From Rotaria socialis (taxonomy: Eukaryota > Rotifera > Eurotatoria > Philodinida > Philodinidae), in NCBI GenBank assembly GCA_905331475.1, contig CAJNYU010000295.1, forward strand, positions 62,001 to 126,000: 64,000 bases of DNA, in the 5' to 3' direction. This document shows, piece after piece, positions 40,686-57,200 of the stretch (the stretch's first letter is position 1; each line of letters begins with the position of its first letter). Under the pieces are notes generated by a model. That model was not told the origin of the DNA. It did not search any database and saw only the letters and a program-made list of their open reading frames with translations. The position numbers and the translations under genes were made by a program.

Positions 40686-42233
40686 AAATGCATAGATAGA
40701 AGACAAAAACTAAGCCTGTCAGAGCGCATATCTTACGTTTTGCTATTGTCAATAGTTATTCATCACATACCGTTTGTGATTCAACTAGCTCAACATCTGT
40801 CACAGAGTATATCGACATGCAGGTACTCATTATTTTTCTTTTATAACGATCACCACTATTGCTTAGGACTAGAAAAGATTCAACAATGTGCAAGTAGTTG
40901 TCTTGCATTGTCGTGCAACAAAATGTCATGTCAATAGACAATATGTATATTGGGATGAACAAATTGAGATCTCATTAGCCATTCTGAATGTAGAAGAGAG
41001 AGAAAGAGAAAGAGATTTATCGTTCAAGTTGTTTGTCTGTCTATTTTACACGTTGAATAATGTTTTTCTTATTTAACGATTCTTTTTGAATTAGTTCATA
41101 TGATTTAATTAGTCAGATTCGTTAATAGAAAACTAGCGACTGATTTTAACAGTATCATTCCGAGACGAATAGTGCTAACGATTATTCTTTTAGAAAAGAA
41201 AAAGAAAAACTGGTCTAACATGAATACATGCCAACAGTGCTTAGCTTAATGTGACATTGATCGAAATAATTTTTGTTTTTTTTATCACTTTCTTGGTTTC
41301 TTTCTGTCTGAAAAGTGAGATCAAACACTGAATATAACATAATTCGTCGGTCGCAAGACAATACATCGCCTTGAATACACCTATACACCTACATTTTTCA
41401 CACAATCGAATTTAGGGTTGAAGGACTAATATTTTTATGTCGATATACGTAGCGGGCTCATGCACGCTCTCAGTATTTTCTCTTCTTCTCTATACTTTGC
41501 TGTTCACGTTCACTGTAGAGTGCATCTAATATAAGATTAATCTGCTTTTTTTTGTTTTAATCAGATACTACTGTCGAATGTCGTTTTTTACCTTTTAAAA
41601 AAAAATGAGATTTTCAAACAAATTATGAACACCTGTCGAATTTAAAACTTCATAGTCATAAAATAGGAATCAGTGAATAGTACTAACTGTAGTTACAGAC
41701 TTCGCATGAATGCACAAAACGCTTGTCACCAATTCAACTTGATTAGGCAAACCTTTCGCTTCATATCTATGTATACATGTATGTATGTTTATTTTGTATG
41801 CCTCTTTCTCTTGCTTATTTTCTCTTGTCCTATGCTTGTATATTGTCTTTCAATTTGTGGCGCTTAGCCTCTTTTTCTTGTTCTTCATTTTACTATTTCT
41901 TTTCTAGTATAGTATTGTATTCTCTGTACCGAAGTAAGACATTTACAAGCAAAGAATAATATTCAATGTTAGTATCGTCATTTAAGCGAATAACAATTTA
42001 ACTAAATTGAATATCGGTACAGTAATTAGAATGATATTATGCTTTCGATTCTCTCCTTGAAGAAAATTGTATGGATACAGGTGTATAAGACGTTGCCTTG
42101 TACTTCTAGTTTCTTTTCTCTTCAGTCCTCCATAGACTACCGATTTTAACTAGTGGTATAGTTAATAAGAGATTAAAAAATTTTTTTTCAAAATTTTTTC
42201 TCTTTATCCCTTATATAGGTTTTTATAGTCAGT

Positions 42234-45200
42234 ATGTCGCCAATATCGGGTGTCTATGATAATTTGGCGACTAGTGTTCATCAACAACCAAAACAAATGA
42301 TAAGAAGTGCTTCGAATAAGTTGTCTGTATCGAATTTAACATCTAACAATGAAAATTTAAATATGTTCATAAAACGAAAATCTATTCCATTTGACGAACA
42401 AGAGCAATCAAAACGTCGCTATACAGTCACAAATAGATTTATTCCAGAAACTATTATACGCTGTTCAGTAAGTAATCAAGCATATGAAAAACCCATGATA
42501 GGGAAATTTTTAACAAATGAAAACATTTCTAAACAAAAACAACAAACAAATCCAAAATCTTATCGGATACCAATATCATCATCAAATATGGAGATAAAGT
42601 CAATGGATTTTCGTCCATTAATTGTTAATGGACGTCGAAAATTAAATGGAATCCCACTGCAGCCATCATCATCATCATCATCATCATCAATGATTATTAT
42701 TAAGAAGAAGTCTCCATCGCCTATCAATAGTACCTCATTCAATCATGTATTTTTATATTTATCTAAACTATGATTGAAATATATTCATTTATCTTTTTTA
42801 TTATCATTTAGAAACCATTGACTCGGTCGATTCCAGTAGATATTATAAATAGCGATATGGCAATCGTTATTAGTTCTGCGATACCATCATCTTTATCCTA
42901 TTCTTCTTCATATTCTTCTCCGTCGTCAGCTTCAGCGTCATCAACAAATGCCGGAACCGTTTTCTTACCAATCCAAATAACAAAAAGCCAAAACAACAAT
43001 AAGAACTGTAGTCAAAACAACAGTAGCAATATTATACATAGTACCATTACTACTAATACTACTACTACAAATGAAGGTCAAAAGGGTTATCGTTATGTTC
43101 AAAAACAACCCGAACTACAAAACTCATTTGCATGCTTAAAAACAGGAAATAGAATTTATTTGGTATGTTAAACGAATTCATTAGTTTTTGATCGACGCTT
43201 CTGTTTTCTACAACATATCAATTGACTATCGTAAGCGGTATATCTTGGGCAGTTCAGGGACACATACGATGCTCTTTCTTTCTTCGACTATTTTATGGAT
43301 GATGGCAAGGCAGCAAGACGATAATGGATAATGATGATAGTGACTCGCTGTTATTTCTATTGCCATTTCTTGCCCCTCTTTCCTTCCGGTAGCTATTGCT
43401 ACCATATTCTTTTGGACGCACACACGTCTCATCATTAGAACAATCTGTATGTATACGTATACGTGGGATGCCAATATAGTTCTCCATTCCTTATTTTTTT
43501 CTCTCTCTATTTTTCTCTGTCTTTTTTTCCTATCGACGCGCTGAGTTATTTGTCGTGTGAGAATAGAAGAAAAGAGATGGACGAGAAAGACTTTTTTCTA
43601 ACCCCCTCCTCATACTTATTATGTATGAAATAGACTACGATGTGATGTGCATGATCTACATTCTAACAACTAGTACAAGGTCATGATTTATTGAAATCAT
43701 TTATTTTTGTTTTAGAATGTTGATGCTGATGAATCAACAAGAATTCCTTCTTCGTCCATTGTTGCTGGAGAAGGTAATAATTATAAATCAATTATAACGA
43801 TGGATTCAACTGTTCTTCGTTTAATTCGTCGTTATGATCCAGTAGGTTCAAATACTACTGGTATTAAAGCACGTCGTACACTTGAAAGTACACGAGGCCT
43901 ATGGAATACATTTGCTTCAAAAATAGAACCACCTCAACCACCCGCTTCTTCTCCATTCTTATCACGTCGATCACTAACTACATCATATGAAGATGAAATA
44001 CCTGCAAAACAACCGTCTACACCACGCCTTCAACGTCAACAAGCAATACAAGAAACGCATGAGCCAGAATCGCTTCCATCATCATTGGCAAATAACCCAA
44101 TAAGACCTATACTTAAATATAGTTCATCGAGATCACGTTCTGAATTTATTGTTCAACCTCATCAAATTGAACCATTAACTATTGATATTGAAGCACATGA
44201 TCCATCGGGAAATGAAAATACATCTACTTATCAATCATTAATTACAATAGGAACAAAACGTGCATGTTCTGCATTGAGTAAATCTGAATGGGATTTACGT
44301 TTACAACAAGAACAATTTCCTATTCAATCACCTACACCATCTTCGGTAGTTAGTAATGTACAACAAGAACAAGAATTTCATCAACCAACGCTTAGCCGAA
44401 GTAAAAGTTCAACAGGTATTAATAATCATAATAATAATAACGATCATGATGATGATATTGATGAATTCGATGAAAATTCAGCACCGATTATTAATCATGG
44501 TTCATGTGTACAAAAATTAACACAATTATTTGCTACAAAATCATCACTTAATTTAACTAATACACCTATAAGTAATCAACATCGAAAAGACTCAATAGAT
44601 TCAAATTTTAATCGACATCTAAATCTTAATAATAAAACTAATATATCATCGTCTTCATCTGTTAAATTATCTCCTCAATTCAATCCAAATGAATCTCAAC
44701 AACAAATAATCCATAAACCAACAACTATTGCCCAAGATGTTACAACAACGATACCGTTCATTAGTGCAACATCGTTGATTAATAGTCAAAAAACAATTGA
44801 TAGGTATGCTATGTAATAATCAATAAATCCATCGATAAATATAAACAACCGATAAAAGTGATAAGATCAGCGTACTGAAAAAACATGCCTATTTGATTGA
44901 CAGTTAGATCGACTGCTATGAAGACCTTGGATTATTATAGTGAATGACATAGACAAATGCACCATCCATTAACACTCCGAATGCCCACAATTTGACTGGC
45001 CGGTGTATTTTATAATTCCTTTCTTATAATACATCAGTCATCATTTGTCAGAGAAGATTCGCATTTTTCAGCAGTATCACCAGTTACTAGGCATGTGCTT
45101 TATCATCTTACACGGAATATAAGCGATAAATTAGGAAATATTAGAAGTCTATGATGGACAAAAAATCTGATGTGGTGTTTAAAGTAAATATAAGTAGAAT

Positions 45201-48200
45201 TATTAGATCGTTTATACAAAGTAAGCCCCTAAGGAATAGCAATTAAAGACAGCCGAAAGTTCTGTTTTTGTTTTGTTCCTTTAAGTATCTAATCAATAAG
45301 AAAGTCAAAAAAATAGTTGACATCATTTTATCATTTGTCTGTCGCTCATTTAAAATAGAACAAGAATAAAAATACTCCTAATCATATTTTCCTTGATTGA
45401 ATAAAGTCGAAACTAAATATATTCCTTTCCTAGTCTACAATTTTTTTTATACGATTTTGGTACTTGTTTCGAATTTGTCATTACTCATACTTCAAAGCAA
45501 GTTTCTTGTTATCATTTCTTACGCTTCAAGATAGTGTTGATCTGAGTAATTAGTGTTTATGAGCATGCATATTATGTAAGCTTCTTTTTCTCTTTCTTGT
45601 TCTACTATTTTCTGTTCGCAGCATTACATATGATTGATCAGCATTTGTTTATTTATGTATCTGCATTGTAGTCCCAAATCGGTTAGTCATCCAAACAATA
45701 GTGATTTAATGCCATCATCAGAACTTTCATACGATGCCTATCGGTTTCGCCGTTTGAATGATCAAGATTCGACAGTAGTTCGTCCAAGAAATGTAGCTAA
45801 AGTTGAACCTTATTCAATAAATACAAACACAGTTCGGTCACAATTTCAATCAACACCGTCAACTTTTCAATCACCCTCAATATCAACGACAAACATGACA
45901 ACACCAGTCGTACCAACAAAACCACGTACGAATCTTGATAGTATGGGAAATACACCAACTAATTCCTCAACATCCTCATCGATTGGTTCTCTTGGTGGCA
46001 TAATTCGTCATCCAAATATACTTCATTCAGATTTTCTAACACCTAATCCTATATATCCAACGTCTACTTCTCAACCTCTATCGAATAATTCTTTATATAC
46101 AAAACCTTCAATATTATCAGCCGAACCACTCTCACAGGATTCATTGCAACAATTACCAACCGCTAATAGTCCACCATACAACGAACGCACTATCGGCTTG
46201 ACTTCAGCACCGAATACTTTTCAACAGCAATATCCATCATCGATAAAGGGAGATTTTTATTCTAGCATGGTAAGGATAATTATCAGATGATATGAGTAAA
46301 TTTGATTATTTCTTTTCTACCAAAACGAAAACATGATAATAAACTTAATTTCTTTCTTTTTTTTTACAGCAAAATTTTTCACCTTCACTCAATAAGAATG
46401 ATTATAGTTCACCCAATTCATATTACTATCGGCCTTCACTAACAACAGTAAAAAATAATAATAATAATCAACACCAGCAGCAGCAACTGGAAAAACCAAA
46501 ACGTTTAACTATTGTTGACCAACAACAACAGCAACAACAAGATGAATTCATTAATAGTGGACAACAACAATCTCGTCGGCGTTTTCAAAAACGTAAACAA
46601 ATGAAACGTTCAAAAAGTGTTGACTTATATCAAATGTCATCATCATTTATGTCTCCAATGCCTAGCAATGAATTAAATAATGTATATCGTCAACAAAAAT
46701 CAACAAGTCGTGAATATTTAGGCGAAAAAGAAAATTTATCAGCTTCATCATCATCTTCGTCTTCAACGTCAATAGGAGATATTGAACGTGTTAATCGAGC
46801 TGCTCTACTTCGATATAAATCTCTTGATTCAATGACATTCAATAATCGAAAATCAAATGCCAATGCAAAAAATCACAGTATCATGAATAATAATAATAAT
46901 AATAATAATAATCGAAGAATGTTGTCCAAACTAACAGAATTTGATTTTGACAGTGATGATTCTGTGTGTGGAATACCAAAATCCCGAAAGTAAGATATAA
47001 TTTGCTTTCGCTTTTACCCAACGAACATATCTAGTTGACAGCAATAGTTCAATCATCAAATTAGACCGATTGACAATTTTCATATAATTCCTGCTAATGC
47101 TTTTACTGCGTAAAAATACTTTCGAATTTATATTCCTGTTTCTTATCCCACAACAAATGTTCTATTATTTAATTCAGCTAAATATCGTTAGCTAGCGCAT
47201 GCATGATAGCTATTTATTCAAATACAAATTTATGGTAACATTCACCGTTCACTGTCACTTCACCCTTCTCCTGCTATGTTGCTCGGTAGCACGATAGCAT
47301 TCGCATATTGATGTGTTCGTTTTCGTTTGATTGAAGAATTCCATTGCAGCATCTGCATATTTTTGCTGTCAACTAGATACGTGAGCACACACATCAACCA
47401 TGGTACAATAACAAAAAAAAGCCGATGCGTACTTTCTCCCTTGTAGGACAAATGGACGGTGAATGAAAATCCATCACGACATCATGATGTATCTTCACAT
47501 TATATGACAGAATGTTTTACTGCTCTTTCTTTGTATGTTTTCTCATATTAGATCATGCTGATCAGTATTTATTTGTTTGCTCTACATAACGATAGAAAAA
47601 GAAAAAAAATAACAGTATGCATTTATTTTTTTTACGCATATGATTTTTCTTTTTGCCTGTTATCATTGTGTAGTCTTATGAACGTCAATCTTTCAAAACT
47701 GTCTTAATTTCATTATAGTTAAGAAAGATTATTGAGTTTAAGTGTCTCGTCATACATGAATGAAAATGTTTTCTTTTGTGGTGTTTTTTATTTTTCTAAT
47801 CGATCTAATTTGATGATGTAACAAATAATAACCAAATAATAACCTTTAAAATACAAAACGAAAAATTGTTCAATGATTGTAATATTTGTATTATCAATCA
47901 ATGTCAGTAATATTTAAGATGCCAACAACAATAATAGGAAAATGAAAGTATTCTACATAATGATGTGATAGATCTTTGTTTCTTTTTTCCTTCTGCGCGA
48001 TATAAATATCCTTTTACTATTACCAATCAGTATAAATACACATCTGCTCATCAGAGAACTACAAGGAACCTTGTATGAATATGATCCTATTGGTCTTACT
48101 AATTGCTTTTTACATTCATACATATCTATAATGACGTTTATGTGGTTGAAACAGAAAAAGAGCCTTGTGTGTTACTTCCGTGTAATTGAATAGGTTTTTG

Positions 48201-51200
48201 TTTGTATTAGACAGATAATCGTTATTCGTTTTCTAGCAAGACTACAATGTCTTCGAAATTTTCTCTTTTGGGACTTGAAATAGTAACCAAAAAAAAAAAA
48301 ACCCAAAACCTTATTCAATGCTAATTATTGATAGACATATACTTAGCTAAGAATATTAGAGCTAAATGTAGATAAACTCAATTTGACGTTATCTAGAAAT
48401 GATGATTAATGCCAGTTTATTTTTCACTTTTGTTCAATCGTCACATCAGCACCATGTATTTACTGTTCACAATTATGACATAAGTGTGCAGTAGAATAGA
48501 AAAGAGAAAACAACAAAGCTTAACGACAAAACACTTTGAGCAATTGTATAATACTGAAAAAGAAAGAATAATACAAATACATCGACAGTAGAAAAAAAGA
48601 AGGAAAGAAACATAGAGAGACAGGAAGAGGAAAAGAGAGAAAAAAAACGATTCTTTATGTATGTATAAGAATAACGCATGCGCTTGGCTTCTCCACCTAC
48701 TATCGTCATCTGCAATATGGAGATATTGATGCATTACGTTTATCAAAAAGAACTCAACATAAATAAGTTGCTATTTCTTCTTTCCTCTTCGTCTTTATCT
48801 TTCCTAACTTATCGTTATATACAATGAGGTTTATATAATCAAGGAGAAAATAGGACTTGCCAGTATAGAACGTTCATATATTCTCTATAATAATAACAAT
48901 AATAATATTGCTGTATTTCTTCCTTTTTTTTTGTTACACATCTATAGTTCTATCGTCAATGACATCCGAATTCTACAACGATAATTGTTTTTTCTTTGTT
49001 CGCTGAATATATTCAGTTGAATGATAGGGCACAAAACATATGCTGATACGTATATGTTACTATCTAGTCTGATTTAGTAGAATAGATAAAACGGAGTAAA
49101 AGTACAAAAAAAACGTCGTTTTAATATTTACTCCTCATATCGACTAAAACTTACTCTTGGCAATCGAATTGTCGGTTCATACATCATGGGAGCGTGGTAT
49201 GTATTCATGCATATAACTTTTGTTTTCTATTCATTATATGGATTGAAGTTTTTTATTTTTTTATACCCTATTTTTATCTTTTTTTAAGTAATAATCTATC
49301 TTGTAATTTTATTTCTATAGGCTCTGTGCAAGTTCAAAAAACATAGCAAGATCGGATGGAAAATTGCTTGGTAAGTCTTCTTATTTATCATAAAATTGGA
49401 CAGTTATATACAAATATACACTAGTATAATGTATAATGGTGACTGCCTACGCATATATTTTGCAAAAAAAGGGGCATCCATCTCTTAGTGTTATCTCAAC
49501 AGGAGATCCGTCTACTTATAGTTATATGCATATATATGTGTGTCTTAGAATAGCATTCGAGTAATATTTATTCTTCCAATCAGAACATAAAACTTGATGC
49601 ATTCTTGTCGGAACTATAAACATGTCATAAAGCCTAAAACAAATAACTAAAAAGGAAATTGATTTTGATGCCCGTCAAAGCCAAAACGTAAATTAAAACG
49701 ATGTAAGATTGATAGGAACCCTTTGCTTTAGAATTAACCTTAAGACTACCTTGGCTTGAGAGCATCTGGATGAATGAATCAGAAGAAAATACTTCCGATT
49801 GGATCAATACAACCCAAGTCTTTGCTCTTTCAATGATCTGAAAAGGTCATTGTCATTACAAGACTCTTTTTTTTACAAGACTAAAAACAGAAAGATTTCG
49901 TTTGAAAATAATCTATAAATAAATAAAAACTGCGTTTTTCTTATCTATTGATGGCACAGATAATACATATATATATATATATATATACGTACACTCCCGA
50001 GCATGTGTCATTATATATTTGAATAAATAACATTGCTAATCATGTTTTTTTATCGGTAGAAAACACAAACAATATAGCATCGAGTAATCAATTCGATTAG
50101 ACAACTTCCTTTTGTACATCTGTAAATATTATTTCTTTTATACGTATAAAAAGAAATCATTCTTCCTTATTTTTTCCCTCTTATTTATACTAACCGACTG
50201 GCATTATGTCGTGTTTTTATTGTGAACAAAAGATAATATTTTGTTTAATATTCTATAGATTCTTCATTGCCCGTAAGAGATCAACGTCATAATGTACGAG
50301 CAATATCTACAACTACTATTGGTAATGATGGTACAAGTATGGGTATTACTAATTCTGTTCGTAAGCATGAAACTCCTAACGCTCAAACATTTTCAATGGT
50401 GGAATCAACTCCTTCTACAACAAAACCAAAGTCTACAACAACAAATGAACAACGAGAAGGAGCCGATATTGTTCAACCACAACAACAATCAGGCATATCA
50501 TTTGCTGAATCGCAATTTTATGCACGAACTTCTGATTCACCGTATTCAAAACGACATCATTTTAATGATGAAAAAGTTACCGAAGTTTATTCATCACCAC
50601 AAGTTGATGATTCATGTCAGGATGTTATGAATGATCTTGATATAAATAAAGATCAATGGATGAATGAAGAAGGTAAGATATTGATCTCATGTATAATTAC
50701 TGTTAATCAACCGTAGAAAAATAGGAATGAATTAATTTCTAAATATTTCTACTTAGTTATTTCAACCGATTCAAATGAAGAAGAAAAATTCGTACACAAT
50801 CATGAATTATTCATTGATGAACCAGAATCAGTTATTGGTATGTTCTCTATTCGACTTTTTATGTTTTATTTTCTTTTTCGAAACTATTTCTAGTTAAAGC
50901 TTCATCACCTATCGGAACAGTTCGACCATTATCAAGTACCATTATTATTAATCCATTCGAACGTCTTCGTCCGATGGATTTCCAAAATAAACAACGTCCA
51001 TCAGAAGAATTGTCATTACAAATATTTGATCAGCCTTCGTTATTTCCAACACCAGATGATTTACATCGTGAAAATTCATTGAAGTCCATGAACTTAATTC
51101 GACCGCTTCGATCATCTATTGAACAAATGCTAGATCAATTAAATGAAAATAATGATTCATCAACATCAACAACTACTAATCGTTCAGTACATTTGCCTGT

Positions 51201-54200
51201 TGAGAAACAACGTGGTCTTTCTGAAATCATACGAAAACGTAATAGCCGATATAAAGTTGAAGATTATAAACGTTCAATTCAAAAGCCTACTACATCTGAT
51301 GACCAGCAATATAATCGTACAATGCCGACATCTAAAAGTGATCATGAATTAATGACATTATCAAATAATACAATATCATCGTCATTAGATGGAAATTCTA
51401 CAAATCTTCATAAAACACATTCAGTCGACTTGCCAATGGATATTCAAATGAGTAATGATGAACGAGTTAAAATGTCTATTGAAAGATTAAATTTATTATT
51501 ATCGAAAAGTGAACAAGTGGAACAAGATACAAATGCAAATGAGTATGTAGTACGAAAACGAAACAATGAATCTATTTCTTTACATTTTAGTATTGATGAA
51601 AATATGAGTGTTGCTGATAAAAGAAATTTGTTTGAGACAATTTTAAAGGATACACAATTTGGAGGTACTTTACCACGTGCAAAACCTTTAAAATATGACG
51701 AGTAAATAAAAGCTGATATTTTTGATTCAATTGAAAGTTTGCTTTTGTTTTCAAATTTTAGTTCTTCATTTGAATTGCCGGTAACAAAAAAATATGCTAA
51801 TCAAAATCAACGTTCGCAAACAGACAATATTCTTCTTATGCATCATAATAATGAAAGTTCATCAGATAAGAAAACTGACAATGAGGCAGCGTTCGACGAT
51901 GAAATTTCTAAACTATCATTCAAAGAAAAAATGACTTTATTTAATAAAAAGAAACCAGCTGGACTAACACCAACATCATCATTGAAAAAGAATCGAAATC
52001 GACTTACTCAGGTATTCTATTACATAATAGATCTAATTTAAATCTTATTATGATTCTTTTAAATTATATTTAAGAAACATTTACACTCTTGATAGTTTTT
52101 ACAATCGATGATGTACGCTTAATTCGAATTCGAAAGTCTTTCGAATTACTATTTAGTTATGTTTTAATCTATTTATATCCAATTGTTAGATTGTTCTTTG
52201 CTTGAGAGTAAATATTTGTTTAACGATTCCAAAACAAGAGAAATGCTAGAAATACTTTCTGAATAAGTATGATGTTTATGTAAAGATTCTGTACTAGTGT
52301 TTCAATGATCAATGTTTTGATACTTCAAAATTGATCCTTTTACTTTTGGGATGTGTCTAAGATTAAATCAAAGTTCTTTTGAATTTATATATCTATGACT
52401 ACAATCCTTTCTAAACCTCTCTGTTTCATAGACTGGTTTGTTGTAATTTTGAGTATAATTGTTTTTTGTTAATTATATAAATTCATTATCTGTTTCGATC
52501 TAAAATCTTTCATCAAACTTTTCTTTTGTGAGAATTTATCTATAGGCTATATTTTAGAATATAGCTAACCGTATGCTATGTCTTATCAATATGTTCGCAT
52601 TCAACTTGTTTTTTTTTATTATTATTAATGTTTTCAACATTGCTTCAAATTTACAATAGGAATGAGAATTATCTAGTCTTTTGCTTGACATGGTGTTATA
52701 TGTTCGATAGTTTCATCAAAGTTTAATTTGAATTATGCTTAGAAAACGAAATATATATTGTTTTAGCCAATCACTGCCGAAGAAGTTCAAGCCGCAGCTA
52801 ATTTAACACCATCGTCAAGTTCACAACAATTAGAGTCAAAATATCCTGGTATGTATTTTTCATCATGTGCATGAACAAATTCTTCTCTATCTTCTACATA
52901 TATATAGCGAATGATGAATTTTATGAGTATGACGATTCTCTACCGATGACAGATACGTCTATTCTACAGACAAATGAACTGCATGTTAGATATATATATG
53001 AATTCGGTACGCTTTTATCATCATTTAATCGCCATAAAATGTGGTCCGTTCTAAAAAATTTTATTTATTATTATTATTTAGATGAAGCAATTATGTCGAA
53101 TCCGGAAGAATCAGAAAATATAATACCGGTGAGAAAAAGGTATGTAAAATGAAACTATATCGAATATACTTCAAAAATAAGATTGAAAAATATTTTCATT
53201 AGACTTGAACAATTAAAAGCATTGAATGAAATGGCATCGAACCAATGTACGAAATTACCATTAGAAAATTCATTAGACAAACTACTACCATTAACAGACG
53301 AACAAAAACAAAGTTCAACTAGTACACGTAAAACTCCAACCTTAAAATATAATACAAAAACGGCAAATACAGATCAAAAACAACATGCCAAAACAGTCGA
53401 TATTGTTCGTCTTAAAACTGGTATATATAAAGTTATTAGCGTTTACTTTAATATTGCATCATCATCATTTTCCCCCTTAATCTATTTACTATTTTCACAC
53501 TTATCTAACCATAATAGCCGTTCATACATCACAGTCAACTCATTGACCAATGCCTGACATAGCGTCACTAAAGCATAGCTACTTATTTAGTAATGCCGTT
53601 GGCTGTTTCTTACTTTGCTTTGGTTTTATATGAGTATAAGACGTCATCTCTTACATAATAATGATGAAGGAAAACGCGTTGCTCTCTCTCTCTCCCTCTC
53701 TCGTTCTCCGTTTTTCCTATCGAACTTGTTTGATGACTTAGTCTCTTTGTCGATAGTAACATATAACCTATTTTAACGTTAAGAGATGACATAAAGTATT
53801 TTGTTGTTTGTTGACGGAGGTGGATTAGATTTTTTTTTGAAGATATGACAAAATACATGTATTATCATCATCATAATCATCATAAAGACTCATAAACAAC
53901 ATAGAATAGTGTAAACCCTATGGGACAATGTATGGAAAAAAATGTTCCTATTGAACAAACAAGTAATTCAATAGAAAGCTCATGTTCACCTTGAAAAGTT
54001 GTACTCCTTCTTATGTGTTTCTGTATTGTTCTTTAGATTCAACTGTTACAACAAAGGATACTAATGAAATAAATTCACAAGCGAATAAAACCAGTAGTAC
54101 AAGTAAACGAGATAGATCAACTTTTTCGTGTCTTCTATTAATATTTCTTTAGCATTATCGAAATCTAACAACAATATAATTTCCGTATTAAAATCCGATA

Positions 54201-57200
54201 CAATATGTGTATTAAGACCAGATGATCATCTCGATGATTTCTTTGCAGATACAAGTAAAAACTTAAATGATGAACCATCTGTTCCATTGAATACTGATGA
54301 TCTTAATCGAATAGCTCAAAATACTGTTAGGTAAAATAAAATTATGATGGTAATATACATTTTGTTTTACATTTATTTTGTAATCTACTTAGATTGCAAC
54401 CACAAGGAGCTCGTGCTCGGCCTCCACGTCGTCAACAGCAGGGAGCAAAAAATCCCCTGCGACAAATTCAAGCAACAATACCAACAGAAAATGAATATAC
54501 AGAAATACATACTAATATTTCTGAGCAAGAAGTACGCCGATTAAAACGAGCACAAAGTATGGAAAAACAATCATTCTTTTCCCTCAGAAATTAATTCATT
54601 AATTATCTCATGCAAGCTTGCGTGAGAAAGACTTTTTCGTGTTTATTTGATCTTTACATTGTTAACTAGTAGAAAATACAAATGAAAAACAAAACAAAAA
54701 TATCATTGCATATATTATACATTATAAAAAAAACAGCAACATCTGTTCATGTCGTATCGCTACGAGTTAGATTAACTGAGTATTTACTCGAATTAATAGC
54801 AGCGAAAAAGAAAGTGCCACTGGTATATAGTGATTTCTCTTAATAATTTAATTCGGTAACAGCTATAAATCGAGTAATCTTCGTCAATATTGATTGTGAT
54901 TGAAAATGGCGCAAACGTAAACTGTTTAAAGAACAAAAAAAAAAGAAAAGATTAGTATAATTGAAAGTATGCAGTTTACATAGACTAATATTTCAAAAAC
55001 AATAGAGTAAAAAACTTAAATTTAATATGTTCAACATGCACTTTAAAATATTTTGAAATCATGGAATTGTGCCATATTTTCGATAATCACAAGTATAAGA
55101 CAAATAATAAGATTCACTTTCTACTAATTCAATAAGGAGCGCTTTGAAAAACGATTCATGTCACAAACGAAATTTTTTTTCTGATTCGTATTGCACTTTC
55201 TATAAATCTTCCAATTGATTTAAAGAGTATTTATCATAAATTTAAAAGCAAAAATAATAGCTGCGATTAACATCGACTGTAAAATATAAGACTATTTTCA
55301 ATGTTATTTGAAAAAAAACAAGGGGTGACATTTATAATTTGTAGGAATCAATAAAAGCATAGACAGTTCTAAGCTATTCCTACTAGTCACGTTTGCGTCC
55401 TTAAATTTTCAAACGCTCATTAATAGTTTTTATAGACCTAAAAATTTGTCTGTATGCCAATTTTCTATACCAATCATGTTTTTTATGTAAATTATATTAT
55501 TTTGTTTAGTTGCTGAAACTGCTGGTGTTGCTCAAGAAGCTTTAGCAAATTTAACTGCAGGAGAAAATTTTGCTGAAATAAATTTACGTCGAATAGATCA
55601 GCCACCGATAACAAAATCTGGTTTTGAGCCATACAAGGAATTAATGCTTATTTTAATAAAAGGACGTCGTCAATGCGTCTTGCGTCTTGTTAATCCAGCA
55701 TATGAATCGATTAATGAAGGTGATTGTTATTTATTAGTGACACCGCTAAAAGTTTTTGCATGGTTTGGTCGTTATGCAAATGTAGTTGAAAAAGCTAAAG
55801 CAGTTGATCTAATTGATTATTTAAAGCAACATCGTGATTTTGGTTTACGTAACGAAGTAAAATATTTTGTTTTGGATCAAGCTAAAGATGATACAGAAAA
55901 TGATAGTCATGCAGAATTTCGTGATATTCTACAAGGTGAAATCGACGATTATAAGCTAATAGATTATGTAACCGATGATGATTTCTATGAAACGAATGTA
56001 ACAGAATTGAATCGTGTTTATCGTGTTGAAAATGAATCACTTATACCATTACATGATCTATGTTTTCGTGCATTATCAATTAAAATGCTTGATTCAAACG
56101 ATGTGTTTGTTTTCGATTTTGGTTCGGAATTGTATGTTTGGAATGGTAAACTTGCCGATAAAACGAAGCGAAATATGGGCTTACAATTAGCACAACAACT
56201 TTGGAACGATTCATATGATTACAGTGAATGTATTATTAATCCATTTGATCCTATAGATGGTAAATAATCATAAGAGAGCGAAATTATAGGCAATTCAACA
56301 AAAACAAATATGAACAACCTCCGGAATGTAACATTTTTCTGAGGAGACAGAATCTTTCGAGTTATGTTGACAATCATTTGTTGTAGTGATTGGAAAATTT
56401 TATTATTTGAAAAAACAAAGTTTTCATCACAATTTAGTTCGAAAATTATTTTGTTTCAAAGATTTTTTCGTTCATTCTTCTACAATTTGCAAAAGAACTT
56501 TCATGTCTAAAAATTAAATTTTTTTTAACATCGATTAGATATCTCCTCACTTATAATACTATAACTTAACATAACAGAATACACTATTGATGTTAGCCAC
56601 TTGTTTCATTGAAATCAAATCTAGCGTTCATATTTTTTTTTCATAATTAGATAAAAATGACCAAACTAGTCAATCAGGTATCAAACGACCAACATGGTGT
56701 TTATTTGGAAAACAAAATCAAAATGTTGAAACTCTATTATTTAAAGGAAAATTTCATGATTGGCCAAGTGACTTTCAAGAAATCAAATCAATCAATGACA
56801 CAGTAACTAACGTCAATAAACTATTGTCTACACAACGAGTATGTATTTATATTTACTGGAATGCTTAATAATATTAGTTTTTGATATTTTACTAAATGCA
56901 TCTATCTAATAAATTTTAGCCACCATCAATTGTTGAAACACTTAAACCAGCTGATGTATATAATATGCTTTCTACACAAGAAAGTCCAGTGAATATAATC
57001 CTTGAACAAGTTAATTTAGGTCGAGGACAATATTGGTTAGCATTCATTTTAAGCTTTATTCTTATAGCATTATTCTAAACTTTGCTTTTTTTCAAGGTAC
57101 GATCCGATTGAAATGCGCGGCCATCAGATTCAAACCATGGATCTGAATGTTTGGCATGTTAGCGATAATGAACGACATGAATTATCTCAATCAAGTTATG

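Larger units (their letters stand above)
36159..42233. other. Long intergenic or 5' non-coding region upstream of supervillin
   Basis: About 6 kb without a confident gene. It contains a (GA)n microsatellite at about 40667-40685, an AAT run at 37028-37048, and a possible isolated exon at 38003-38200 (listed separately). The supervillin initiator exon is preceded by acceptor-like ttatatag (42211-42218) and tttatag, so one or more upstream supervillin exons may lie here. Confidence 0.5.

Noticed and set aside
42560..42742. Minus-strand Asp-rich frame
   Set aside because: It is the antisense of the Ser run and Lys-rich part of the first supervillin exon.
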